A stretch of 24,898 nucleotides of DNA, from contig JAJIRX010000447.1 of assembly GCA_023853785.1 (NCBI GenBank), forward strand, positions 1-24,898, read 5' to 3'. Below the pieces are notes generated by a model that saw only the letters and a list, made by a program, of their open reading frames with translations, had not been told where the DNA came from and made no database searches. This stretch comes from Psilocybe azurescens (Eukaryota > Basidiomycota > Agaricomycetes > Agaricales > Agrocybaceae). Shown here piece after piece: positions 10,101 to 19,899 of this stretch. Position 1 is the first letter of the stretch. Every line of letters starts with the position of its first letter. The translations under genes and the position numbers were made by a program.

Positions 10101-11295
10101 ATGGCAACTACTCAGGTACTTCTTTGAGGTTTTGGTCTTGTTCAAGACAGGCAATCTCATTCCGGTCTATAGCACTATCTCTGGGCTTCGGGCCATTTCT
10201 TGCTCCTCATATCCTCTTTGCGATATATTCTCGCATGGGCTACCTTCAAAACAGTTTCTACTGTCTGGTACAAAGGTCAGCACCCTCCACAGTTCTCATC
10301 TGTTCGCAGCCGAATTAACCCGCTGACCTCTTGTTCCGCGTTGTTTGCAGCCAGCTTCACCGGCGCGTTGATCAGTTACGCCATCGTATGCCAGTGCGTT
10401 CACATATTTTTACTGTGTGATAATGGATGCTGATTGCTTTCCTTGCTTCTAGAAAATCGCTGGGGGTATGTCGAACATTTTCCTTGCGTGCAACCCGTGT
10501 CATATGTGCTGCCTATAACATGACGTAACACACGTTTTCCTTACAGACCCCTCAACCTAATCTCGCGTACTTGCGCAAAGCTATGCTCGATGAGGTTTGT
10601 TGCATTTGTAATTTATCATTCTGTTCTATGATGACTGGCATTATTTAGAACGTCCAATACTTTTGCTCGCCTTCTTTTGGTGGTCCTCGAGACCGGTTGC
10701 GAGTGCGTACTTGTGTTTACTTTAGCTCTTGTCTGGACTAATTATACGCTCTATTGCAGTCGCTTTGTTCCCGTACATGATCTTCTCGCTTTTCCATGCC
10801 TTAACTTTCACGCGCACCACTTTGATGACCCAATTCCTCCCTCCTGGTCAACCTTCCACAGCTGGCGGCCCTCCCCAGCCCCACCCCTTGGCTAAGAAAC
10901 TTCAATCTTGGGTCAAAGGTCAGTTTTGAGCACAACACAAATCATATACATTAGTTCTGACTGATAATCCAGCCAACTACGACAACGCCATGAGGGTCGT
11001 CGCTTACACAGAACTTGTCATCCTGGTCCGCGTTATCCTCGGATTCTTCACTTTCCGCAACTCGCTCCTCGCACCCATCATCTTTGCTCACTTCTTGCGC
11101 CAGCGCTACTTCCAGTCTGGGTTTACTCGCGAAGCCGTCGGAAACGTGAACAACCGCGCTGATAGTTTCATCCGCAAGCCCACCAACCCACCTGTCCTTG
11201 CCCAAGTTTGGGACAAGGTTCAATACCTGATTCAAACTTGGGCCGGTGTTACCCTGACGCCTAATGCGGGCGTGCCTCCTCAAGCCGCTCGATAA
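10101..11295 (+). CDS. POM33: Pom33/TMEM33 family ER and nuclear-envelope membrane protein
   Basis: This family (yeast Pom33/Per33, human TMEM33) are polytopic proteins of the ER and nuclear envelope that help in pore distribution and ER shape. Exons: 10101-10115, 10173-10275, 10351-10393, 10453-10465, 10547-10594, 10649-10702, 10760-10918, 10973-11295; about 252 residues, the usual size. Telling parts: HYLWASGHFLLLISSLRYILAW, TPQPNLAYLRKAMLDENVQYF, VAIALFPYMIFSLFHALTFTRT, and the hydrophobic run ELVILVRVILGFFTFRNSLLAPIIF. The first exon codes only MATTQ, and the fourth is 13 nt (K-S-L-G). One T is missing in the T-run at about 10661-10664; with it the frame reads LLAFFWWSSRP. All other junctions keep phase. 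Confidence 0.88.
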
Positions 11296-11641
11296 TTTTT
11301 GACTGTCCATATTTCTCGCTGATCAGGATTGGACATTATGTTGGGGTGTTAGTTGATTAGTGTCCTTGTGGTTGGAGTGTAGATACGGCTGGAAATAACT
11401 ACAAGCATTCAATTCTTGGTTGCATTTAATTCCTTTATCTTTGGGGACGAACTTTGAAACAGTCGAAATAGGCGCGACGTGTCTTCTGTTCTTTTATTTT
11501 ATTAGATTGGATGCTGTCGTTTTATTTAGTGCGCGCTTACAGTGCTAATTATGGTTTCATCGTTGTGTATGTATGTGGATACTTGCGAGCAAGTATGAAC
11601 GAGGAGTTAGGACATGACGGCAGTGGCGCATATATGGATGC
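11296..11641. other. Intergenic region
   Basis: Between POM33 and the small membrane protein gene. It should hold the POM33 3' UTR and a promoter. It is T-rich around 11480-11530. I see no gene or clear motif. Confidence 0.4.
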
Positions 11642-12080
11642 ATGACGTCGTCGTCAATTATGGAGCCAGTAAAACGTATAAAATCCGAGGGTGGGGGAGG
11701 AGGAACAGGCATAATATCACAAATGCCTTCAATTGTACACGCCGCCACCGAATTTATCAACGCAATAGTGGGCATCTTCGTCTCACTCACGCAATCTGTG
11801 TTTGCTGTCTTCCATGCCATATTCGCTCTGGGAGCGGACGTTATCACCAGCGTCCTCAAAGTGGCCCAACACCTGATCGCGATGGTCACAGACGTGTTTC
11901 AAGGCGCCCTTGGCTTTATTGCAGGTAGGTCTATGTTCAAAAACCTTGAATGGTCTATACTTATTTCTGAAACCAGCGAATTTTGTTGCAATCGCAGCAC
12001 TAGGAGGTGCATACTACATTTACACAGTGTATCAAGCCAGGAATAGGGGCACACTGCGGAACGGAAAGACTCGCGCGTGA
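11642..12080 (+). CDS. Small hydrophobic membrane protein, unrecognised
   Basis: I do not recognise the family. Two exons, 11642-11924 and 11977-12080, joined by a clean 52-nt intron with phase kept, give 128 residues. A start at 11723 (MPSIVHAATEFIN) would give 101 residues and looks more natural, as the upstream part is a Lys/Gly linker (EGGGGGTG). The body is a row of helices of alternating Phe/Val/Ile and Ala: AIVGIFVSLTQSVFAVFHAIF, ALGADVITSVLKVAQHL, VTDVFQGALGFIA, then ANFVAIAALGGAYYIYTVYQ, ending in a basic tail with RNGKTRA. The last segment looks like a true membrane span; the earlier ones could be amphipathic helices that lie on a membrane. No frameshift is seen. Confidence 0.7.
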
Positions 12081-12211
12081 TCTTCTTCTTACATAATAGC
12101 TTAGTCTCAGCCCTAATAATATGTACAACAAATACGTGCAAATATGTTATTTACTTTACTTTGGAATATTTTGATAGCTTGTCGAATTTTCTGCAGTGTT
12201 GCAGGTGCTGA

Positions 12212-14716
12212 ATGTCCCGTATACCCGTTCCTACTCACAACACAGGCCGTACTCAGTCCCTCTCCCCTTTCCTACCAGTCCCGAACGTGCTATTTCTCCT
12301 AGGCCAGGCGCTCGTTCAAACACACTAAACAATCTTGCTAGTACAGCCGCATCCATGTCCACTGTATCCGGATTCCAGAGTGGTGTATCCGTCGCCGAGA
12401 CGAGGAGGAAGCAGTCGAAGCGAGATGAGGTTAGCTGGTGTCTCAAACACCGTGGAATACATAGACTCATCATAAGTGTTCTCTCATCTTTCTAGGCTAT
12501 CCGCAAGAAGATCGAATCCGAGCTCTCGCGAAAGCGCACGATCTCGACGACTCACAGTCAGCAGCGATCGAACAGGCGCGGCAAGACCGCCGCCGCCAAA
12601 GGGACCGTCGCTGCACTTAAACCCAGCCCTGCACTGACCGTTCCGGAGAACATTACAGTCGCGGAGGCCAGCCAGCTGTGCGCTGCCAAGCGAACAGACT
12701 GTGTACTTGTTGTCGACGATGAAGAGGGGTTGAGCGGGATTTTCACCGCAAAGGATTTGGCATATAGGGTAAGTATTTGCTCCTGGTTTTACTTTGTTGC
12801 ATGGGTGCGAGGTTGACGTGGATATGGGACAATGTAGGTTACCGCGGAGGACTTGACCCGCATACTACTCCTGTCAGCCAGATCATGACGCGTAATCCAA
12901 TGGTCACTCGCGACTCGACCAGCGCGACGGAGGCTTTGGAACTCATGGTATCCAAACATTTCAGACATCTAGTACGTCCTGCCAAATACCTCCCTAATTT
13001 CTGAATGTATTTATCAGAGATTTCTCGTCTATTGTAGCCGGTGTGTAACGAAGACGGAAACGTCGTCGGTCTGCTGGATATCACCAAGGTATTCCATGAA
13101 GCCCTCGGTAAGGTCGAGCGTAGCTCTGCCGCTTCTGAGCAGCTTTTCACTGCCATGGCGGGCGTGCAATCCGAGCTTGGTGGTGCAGTTGGAGGAAACC
13201 CCAGGCAGCTGCTATGCTTGCCTGGGCAGAGAAGCTCCGCGAAAAGACTGCTCTTCCCGATCTTACAACTGTCATGGACACCTTCACACAGCCCGCTACT
13301 GTTGGCCCGAAGACCACCGTCCGCGAGGTCGCCAAGCTGATGAAGGAACGCAGGACCACTGCTGTCTGTGTCATGGAACCTTCTGGGCCACAGACTCCTG
13401 GTAATCCGGCTGCACAGAAGATTGCTGGAATTTTCACTAGCAAGGATGTTGTGCTTCGAGTTATTGCCGCCGGCTTGGATGCTGGCAGGTGCAGTGTCGT
13501 ACGTGTTATGACACCACATCCTGACACTGCGCCTCCTACTATGAGTGTTCATGATGCACTGAAAAAGATGCACAGTAAGCTGTTTTCTGTGATATCAAAA
13601 TGAAGATAATTGATTATCTAACCATTACTATTCAGATGGACACTACCTCAATCTTCCCGTCGTTGAGGCTAATGGACATCTTGTTGCTATCGTTGACGTC
13701 TTGAAGCTCACATATGCCACTTTGGAACAGGTCGGTATCATAAATCCTTGTGATTTGAATCTTCTATTCATGATATGACACTGTAGATGAATGCTATGTC
13801 GGGTGAGACTGGCCACAATGAGTCAGAGGGCGGCCCTATGTGGGGGCGCTTCTTCGATTCAATTGGTCACGACGACGGCGAATCTGTCCTTTCGGGATCG
13901 CAGCATGCTCTGACTGACAATCGCTCCTTTGCCGGTCTCAACGATCTCCATCTCCAACAGTCACCTCACTCTGAAGTGCACCCTAACGATTCGGCTTCTG
14001 TCATGGATGACGATCATGTTTCTGCTCTTGAAGGTTATGCCCGTCAGAAGGGTCTTCATGTCCCTAGCGGTGCAATCCCCGTCCCAGCAGAAGATGGCAC
14101 GTATGTATTCAAATTCCGCACACCCAGCGGACGCACCCATCGTTTCCAGTCTCGGCATGACGATGTCGAGCATCTCCGTGAGATCGTTGCTGGAAAACTT
14201 GCCACTGATCCCTTCTTCACCGAGTTCCAGCCCAGTGCAGACGACGCGACACGACCCGATCCTATCGACTTCCATCTGTCTTACACCGATGCTGATGGTG
14301 ATACCGTTTTGATCACTTCGGACCACGATGTTTCTGAGGCGGTAAAGATTGCTCGTGGGGCAGGTACAGATCGTGTTGTGTTGTTCGTGCAAGGTGGGAA
14401 AGGATGGGCGGAGGCTGGCTCTGGAAAGAGCGAAGCCAGGGCGGCAGAGGTGACGGCTGCTGCTGCTGAGCAGGTTCGTGAAGTGGAGAAGGCAGAGCAG
14501 GTGGTTAGCTCGTCGAACGTCATTACACCTGTGAAGGAGGCCAGCCCAGAGCCTTTGGCTCCTGTTCCCTCACCACATGCTGCTCCTATCGGTGCAGGCG
14601 GGGATGAAGTGTTTGGAATTCCGAAAGATCTCTTGCTGCCTGCTAGCATTGGTGCCCTGGCGGTGGTCATCATCGGAGTGTTCACGATTTCGAGATTGAC
14701 GTCGAATAATTATTAA
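12212..14716 (+). CDS. Four-CBS plus PB1 domain protein with C-terminal membrane segment
   Basis: Fungal protein of the kind named after S. pombe Mug70: CBS pairs bind adenine nucleotides and PB1 mediates pairing with other proteins; the exact role is not known. Exons: 12212-12429, 12496-12768, 12838-12971, 13038-13574, 13636-13730, 13787-14716; about 729 residues. CBS1 contains DCVLVVDDEEGLSGIFTAKDL; CBS2 runs from VSQIMTRNPMVTRD to VVGLLDITKV; CBS3 from MDTFTQPATV to IAGIFTSKDVVLRV; CBS4 from VRVMTPHPDTAPP to HLVAIVDVLKL. PB1 starts at TYVFKFRTPSGRTHRF and includes LSYTDADGDTVLITSDHD. The end (LLLPASIGALAVVIIGVFTI) is one membrane span, as in tail-anchored proteins. Three bases are missing: near 12240-12270, G at 12855, and the C-run 13199-13202. 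The ATG at 12212 (MSRIPVP) is chosen; the upstream GTG frame is not a fungal start. Confidence 0.9.
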
Positions 14717-15368
14717 TTGCCGGTGTCGTTTGAATCATTTAATTGGGAGGACATGGGGTGGAGGACGTGAGGATGGATTTGATGTTATTTTCGTTCGCTG
14801 GTTGATAGAAATTCACATATTTACGAAGATTCCTTTATGATTATGAGCACTTAACACTTTTTTCTATTCTGTCCACTACTTTTTCGGATTTTTGTTACCT
14901 TCTTATCTAGACGCCCAGACCAGTAAAAGTTTGTTACTTAAGCATGATATTGACCTCCACTTTATACGCCACACGATCCAATTATTTACGCCTAGTTAAT
15001 GATTTCTATCTCTTAAAAGTACTTGAAGTGTGATGTCTGGCTTTCGATTGAGCCCCTTGTTTGAACTTGTTCATTTGTCGAAATGTTACTTTAGAGCATG
15101 ATGTTCAGTTCATCAGGAAGCGTGACCTCAGTGTAATTGCTTTGTCGCGTATACCTATTTGCTTCCACTTTCATCGGCTACTTCTACAAACCACCATCGG
15201 AGAACTTTGGAAGAACCACATCGCGGTCGTTTCGCTACTTGTTGATTCCAGGTGGAGTATACTTACTTCAAGGCTGGTATAATATTGGGAGTTAGGAGTG
15301 CCAGTGTTCCAACAGTGAACTGTTATACCGACTTTATTACTCCATTGCACAACCGCTTCAACAGGACA
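14717..15368. other. Intergenic region
   Basis: About 650 bp between the CBS/PB1 gene and the Sgf11-like gene, both plus strand. AT-rich, with short open frames that lack any likeness to known proteins. It should hold one 3' UTR and one promoter. Confidence 0.4.
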
Positions 15369-17129
15369 ATGCCCAAGTCAGAGAGAGAGGAAACTCTAGC
15401 GGCCTTGGTGAGGCAAATCATCGTGTCTACCAATTCTCACTCTTCTAAAATGCGTGTACGCCGTTCTTGTGTGCCTTGCCATTATGTTTTAACAGACCGC
15501 TCGCGTGTTCGCATCTATGCTCGAAGAGCTCGTCATGGATGCGACTTTACAGACGCATCACGAAGTAGTTCGCGGGAAAGCAGTATGCACGACGTGTAAT
15601 ACCCAGTACGTGCTCTTCATCGATCTTCACCGGTTGCAGTGAAAGCGCTGCGAAGGTCATCTACTTCAAATGCTGATCCCAACCTTCTCTTCTCTTTCTT
15701 TAATCCCCAACTGCTAGATGTGGATCAAGTAAGTCTCTCGTCATATTGATTGTTTAATTTAATGACTTGATATATATTGATGAAATTCGTATTACTTTGC
15801 TCCAGTACATAATCCTCGGACGAACAACGATAATCCCCAGACGTCTGCCTCTGGGCAACGCGCAGACACGCCGTCTTCTGCGGGAGGCTATGATGGCACA
15901 GCCTCAAAAGGGCAGACGAATGGGACCGGAGCTAGCACACCTACAAGCCTAAAAGGCGATGGCATACAGCTCCTTGAATGTGTTTCGTGCCAAAGACAGG
16001 TATGTTCAGTACATCACGACCGCCCCTCTGAATCCGGGCATTCAATACACTTCTACCTCTGTTGTGGATGTTACTTTTTGCTAGCTGGCTCCGAACAGAT
16101 ATGCACCTCATCTCACAACTTGCCTGGGTCTCAGCACGTCGCGGAGAGGCGCTGTCAGAGGAAATGCCACGAAAGCCAAGTCAGTTTCTTACTACGGCCT
16201 AACGTTTTTCATTTTCCCGTACCTATTACTCAATTTATATGCTTAGACAATCCTCGGAAGGCGGTCGGTCAGCATCACCCATGTCCGATGCAGGTTATAT
16301 ATCCGAAGACAAGGGCAATGCGAACGGAAAGAACAAAGGTAAAGGTAAAGGAAAGAAATTAGGTTGGTTATTTTGTCTTTGTCCTGCTTTAATGCAACCT
16401 TACTTATTTCTGGGTTTATAGCGGACGAGGGGGACTTTACTCTCAAACGAAAAAGGGTATGTATATTTCTTAATTTAACCTACCTAAAAACTGATAGCGT
16501 TCGCTAGCTTGGGTCGCCAACAATATCACCCAACAAGAAACCAAAGAAAGGCAAAGCTTCCGGTACGTTATATTTAGCACTATATTCCCTGTTTACATTC
16601 ATCGTTATTTACTCTACTTTTTAGGATCGCCTGTATCCCGAGTCAAAGCCGATCCTGACCTGTCTGGACTTCCGACTAACGTAAGTTTCCCAAAGTTTCA
16701 TGATTTCAGAAATTCTTACCATTTATCTCCAGTCTCACTACTCACCTTCCACAACTTCCCAATCAAAGATACCCTCTAAGCTGCGCGATTCTTCAACTGC
16801 CTCCTTTCTTGAACGGTCGTCAGCATCTTCCCGGGACTCTTCTCCGGAAGGTTTCGTTGCTGGGACGCCTTCCTCGTCGTTTTCTTCGCAAAGCCCAACT
16901 CGACCCATTGCCGGGAATGGGAAAGGTGGCAGAGGCCGTCCTTTGGCTATGGGCACAGGTCCCCCTCGGCGTCTGAGCCCACCACGACCTCAACCCATTC
17001 ACGTACCGGATTATCAGCTCGGTTGGTGTTCTAATATTTCGTTCCTCTTCCTTTTCTGACTATGTTTACAACCCAGAAATTGACCACGCTAATGAAACCG
17101 GATCATCTACCGACACTGATAGCGATTGA
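15369..17129 (+). CDS. SGF11: SAGA-associated factor 11-like protein (deubiquitinase module zinc finger)
   Basis: Sgf11 joins Ubp8, Sus1 and Sgf73 in the SAGA module that removes ubiquitin from histone H2B; its zinc finger contacts the nucleosome. Eleven exons: 15369-15407, 15496-15605, 15718-15728, 15806-15999, 16085-16179, 16247-16362, 16422-16456, 16508-16562, 16625-16680, 16733-17021, 17077-17129; 350 residues, all in phase with no frameshift. The N-terminal helix ARVFASMLEELVMDATLQTHHEV matches the Sus1-binding helix type. The Sgf11 finger reads ECVSCQRQ-LAPNRYAPHLTTCLG (C-x2-C, H-x3-C). A second cysteine set, V-C-T-T-C-N-T-Q-C-G, precedes it. The long tail is Ser/Pro/Lys-rich and likely disordered, much longer than in yeast Sgf11 (99 residues). 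The third exon is only 11 nt. Confidence 0.85.
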
Positions 17130-17716
17130 GGCCCTGGTCCAATGGCGCTCACATCCCATCCCTTTTCACCTTCATCTATCAGTCTACTCACATGGCTTTC
17201 TGGTTATTTTGCATCGCTGTCTAGTTGTTTTGTACTTGTATGTTGCCCTGTATAACTATTCTATTCACGGTCCCTTTTGTCTTTCTATCGCCTATTCATC
17301 CCATGTTAATATCATATCGTCATTACAGCCATGGGTCTCCTTTTGAAGGAGACGAAGATCGACTGTCGAGAACGGGACATACGAACATACTTTACTAGCT
17401 TGGAGGCGAGAGGGGTAAATATTGCCCATCAAAGATAGTCTACGGAAGATCTGCTCGTTTCATGCTTAACCTTTGGTTTCTGCTAGCCCTGCGCTTCACT
17501 GCCCTCATAAACGCATCCAAACCTTAAGTAATCCAAATTTCATGATATTTATATTCAATCGCGTTGGAGACATCCCAAACTCGGAGAAGCGTTAACCAAC
17601 GGCGATACTATTTACATGCGACGGATTTGGCAATACCAACGTTCAAAGAATTTTAACATAGCTTTCCAGCATGTTAACGTGAAGTTTGTGGCCAGCATTA
17701 AACCCCCATTCCAACC
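17130..17716. other. Intergenic region
   Basis: Nearly 590 bp between the Sgf11-like gene and the P450 relic. The first part is pyrimidine-rich 3' flank. I find no supported coding sequence, repeat or RNA gene. Confidence 0.4.
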
Positions 17717-19310
17717 ATGACTTCTTCAGGAACAGGCTACTTTCTCTGTGTAGTAGCCATCTGCTTCCACCTGTGGCAAAGGCGCTCTTGTACTTATCGT
17801 TTGCCTCCCAGTCTCAGAGGCTATCCCCTCATTGGAAACGTTTGGGATATACCGCATGACCACTCCTGGCTCGCATATGCAGAGTGGGCAAGAAAGTAGT
17901 CTTTCCTAGACAGACCTCGATATATGTGATATGCTCTACTAAGTAGTACGGATCACGATATATCAAGTCTATTTCCTATCACGCATCAGAAAGTTGTTAT
18001 GTAATCTTCGAACTTTCAAAACATGAGCAGAGGCACTTTTCTCAACGAGGTTGTTGGGGAAATTTTAGAGAAAATACTCTTATTAGGTCATAACAGTTAT
18101 TGATATAATTTTGGAAGAGCTCAAAACCAGATGTGGAAGAGCTGGGCAAGTGGGTGTGCAGCTTAAGGCGATCTCAATGATTATGTAAGATACTTTCAGT
18201 CGTCTGACTCAAAGGAATGAAGTCAACAAGGAGAACTCGCCACGCAGGGCGAAAACTTTTCGCGGTGTTTATTGAGCCAGTTCAATATCCCCTGAGTATA
18301 AAATGTTATAAAATATCAGTCCCGTCGCGTCAATTTAACGCGACGATATTTGAAACTCCGGAGATTACACAAGACCTTTCTGACACGGGGCGCGATAAAC
18401 ACAGGATTACGAAAAGCGCTCTTCCAATTATTCTAGGATGGTTAGCTATCATATTCATCAATCTGGTGTATCGAGCCGTTCAACCCTTTTGATGTGTACA
18501 CACGCCGGTGCATATGTGGTAGAATTCATTCCCGCCCTCAAGTATATCCTAGGTAGACGCTGCAATTATTTTCTGAAATAGGCTCTGTTAATATATTGGA
18601 TAAAGCTGGTTTTCAGGTGCGAGTTTTAAGTGGAATGCAGAAATTTGGGCGGTCGGTGTACGCACGATCCTTTTGAATATCTCAAGAAATCAATTGTTTG
18701 TCCATTTGCTCTAATTTCGTATAGATTGCTTATATCAAAATAGGCCAGTGATGTTGCGGAACAATCGCATGTCTTCGACAATGTGGAAAGCTCAAGGCGA
18801 ATGGGTCACGGATCCTGAAGAATAAATTAGAACGCTTCGCTATGCCAGTGCCTGGCATGCTCTATGATGAGCTGTGCTCGCTGCTCGCCACTTTCAAAGT
18901 TCTCACGGGGTGACCATCAAAAGTCAGCGTATCACGTGGTCTTAGACATTTGGCATCGGCAGTAGAGAGGGAGCTTGCTCCCCAATAATATATTTGGATC
19001 AGGGTTATTGAATAAAATACGACCTCTGATCTCTAGTTTATATTATAGCTGGTTCTGACACCATAAGAGATCGGTGATTTACTCACTGCCACTATGTAGC
19101 TGAAGGGAAACATAGACCACTCCACTTATTCACTCGTGGCTCCTGGTGTACATGTCGCATTACCCCGAGGTTCAAAGCAAAACACAAGCTGAAGTCGACA
19201 GCATCGTTGGAGACTCCAGACTTCAGATTACAATGACAGGCCCTCTTTGCCTAGGTCGAAGCCGTGCTCCTGGGTTACAGTGGGCGACTGTTACTCCAGT
19301 ACTTATTATT
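17717..19310 (+). pseudogene. Cytochrome P450 relic
   Basis: Remains of a fungal P450 monooxygenase. In order: an N-terminal membrane segment and proline hinge (RLPPSLRGYPLIGNVWDIP, then WLAYAEWARK followed by a stop) at 17717-17899; a mid part AGAYVVEFIPALKYI near 18500-18550; GASFKWNAEIW near 18620, with HDPFEYLKKSI in another frame; an I-helix-like AGSDT near 19050; and MSHYPEVQSKTQAEVDSIVGDSRL near 19150-19230, then LQWATVTP. These pieces lie in different frames with stops and without clean splice joints. I cannot find the heme-binding F-x-x-G-x-x-x-C-x-G motif. Unlike the other genes, decay here includes stops and lost exons, so it is a real pseudogene and not just a run of base-call errors. 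Confidence 0.8.
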
Positions 19311-19899
19311 ATTCTTCACTACATTTGTATATCCAAGCCATCACTCGGCCTCATCAAGCATGTTTTCAGAAATTTATTATTTTTCATGGCTCATATTAAA
19401 CAACAAAGTGAAGTAGGCATATTCTACCTCGTAGACTGGGTTCGGGTCTATTGTAGGAGTGGCGATTCGAGCAAGTCAATACCAATATGTGTATTGATTA
19501 ACTTAATTTGGAAGGTAGATTTAGGCGCACGCCACCTACAGGCTTAATCCTGCTAAAAATGCTATCGATTGGTTCAAGCATCCATACAAATTTGTCAGAA
19601 TAGACACGAGAGAATTCAGCATTTCTATTTAAAAAGTAATATCGTGTATATCGAGCAAAAGCAATCAGCAATTTCTGACTTCAGAATTGTATATATATGT
19701 ACTACAAGAAAACTGAGATGAAAAGGGTGAGTGTGTGGGTGAATACTGTATGAAACATATGGACCCTCCATCATCTATGATATTTATACCTGGCAATGAA
19801 CTGGTCAATGTAACACAACGAAACACATAAGGGTTCTTAGGCAGGGGACCACCGGTGTCGATTGATTTGACGATGATGAGATATTTACAAGGTTTGCGC
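19311..19899. other. Region between P450 relic and MFS gene end
   Basis: Convergent end region. It may hold worn-out 3' parts of the P450 relic (an open frame to 19547 has no likeness to known proteins) and the 3' UTR of the MFS gene. Nothing else is seen. Confidence 0.35.

Noticed and set aside
12196..12495. GTG-started frame at the CBS/PB1 N-terminus
   Set aside because: Fungal nuclear genes do not normally start at GTG; the ATG at 12212 plus one missing base fits better.
13787..14716. A separate PB1-only protein starting at MNAMSGETG
   Set aside because: The preceding intron 13731-13786 has proper borders and joins in phase to CBS4, so it is the last exon of one gene.
17717..17899. A short intact membrane peptide gene
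   Set aside because: The sequence is plainly a P450 N-terminus with hinge and then a stop; the rest of the P450 follows in pieces.
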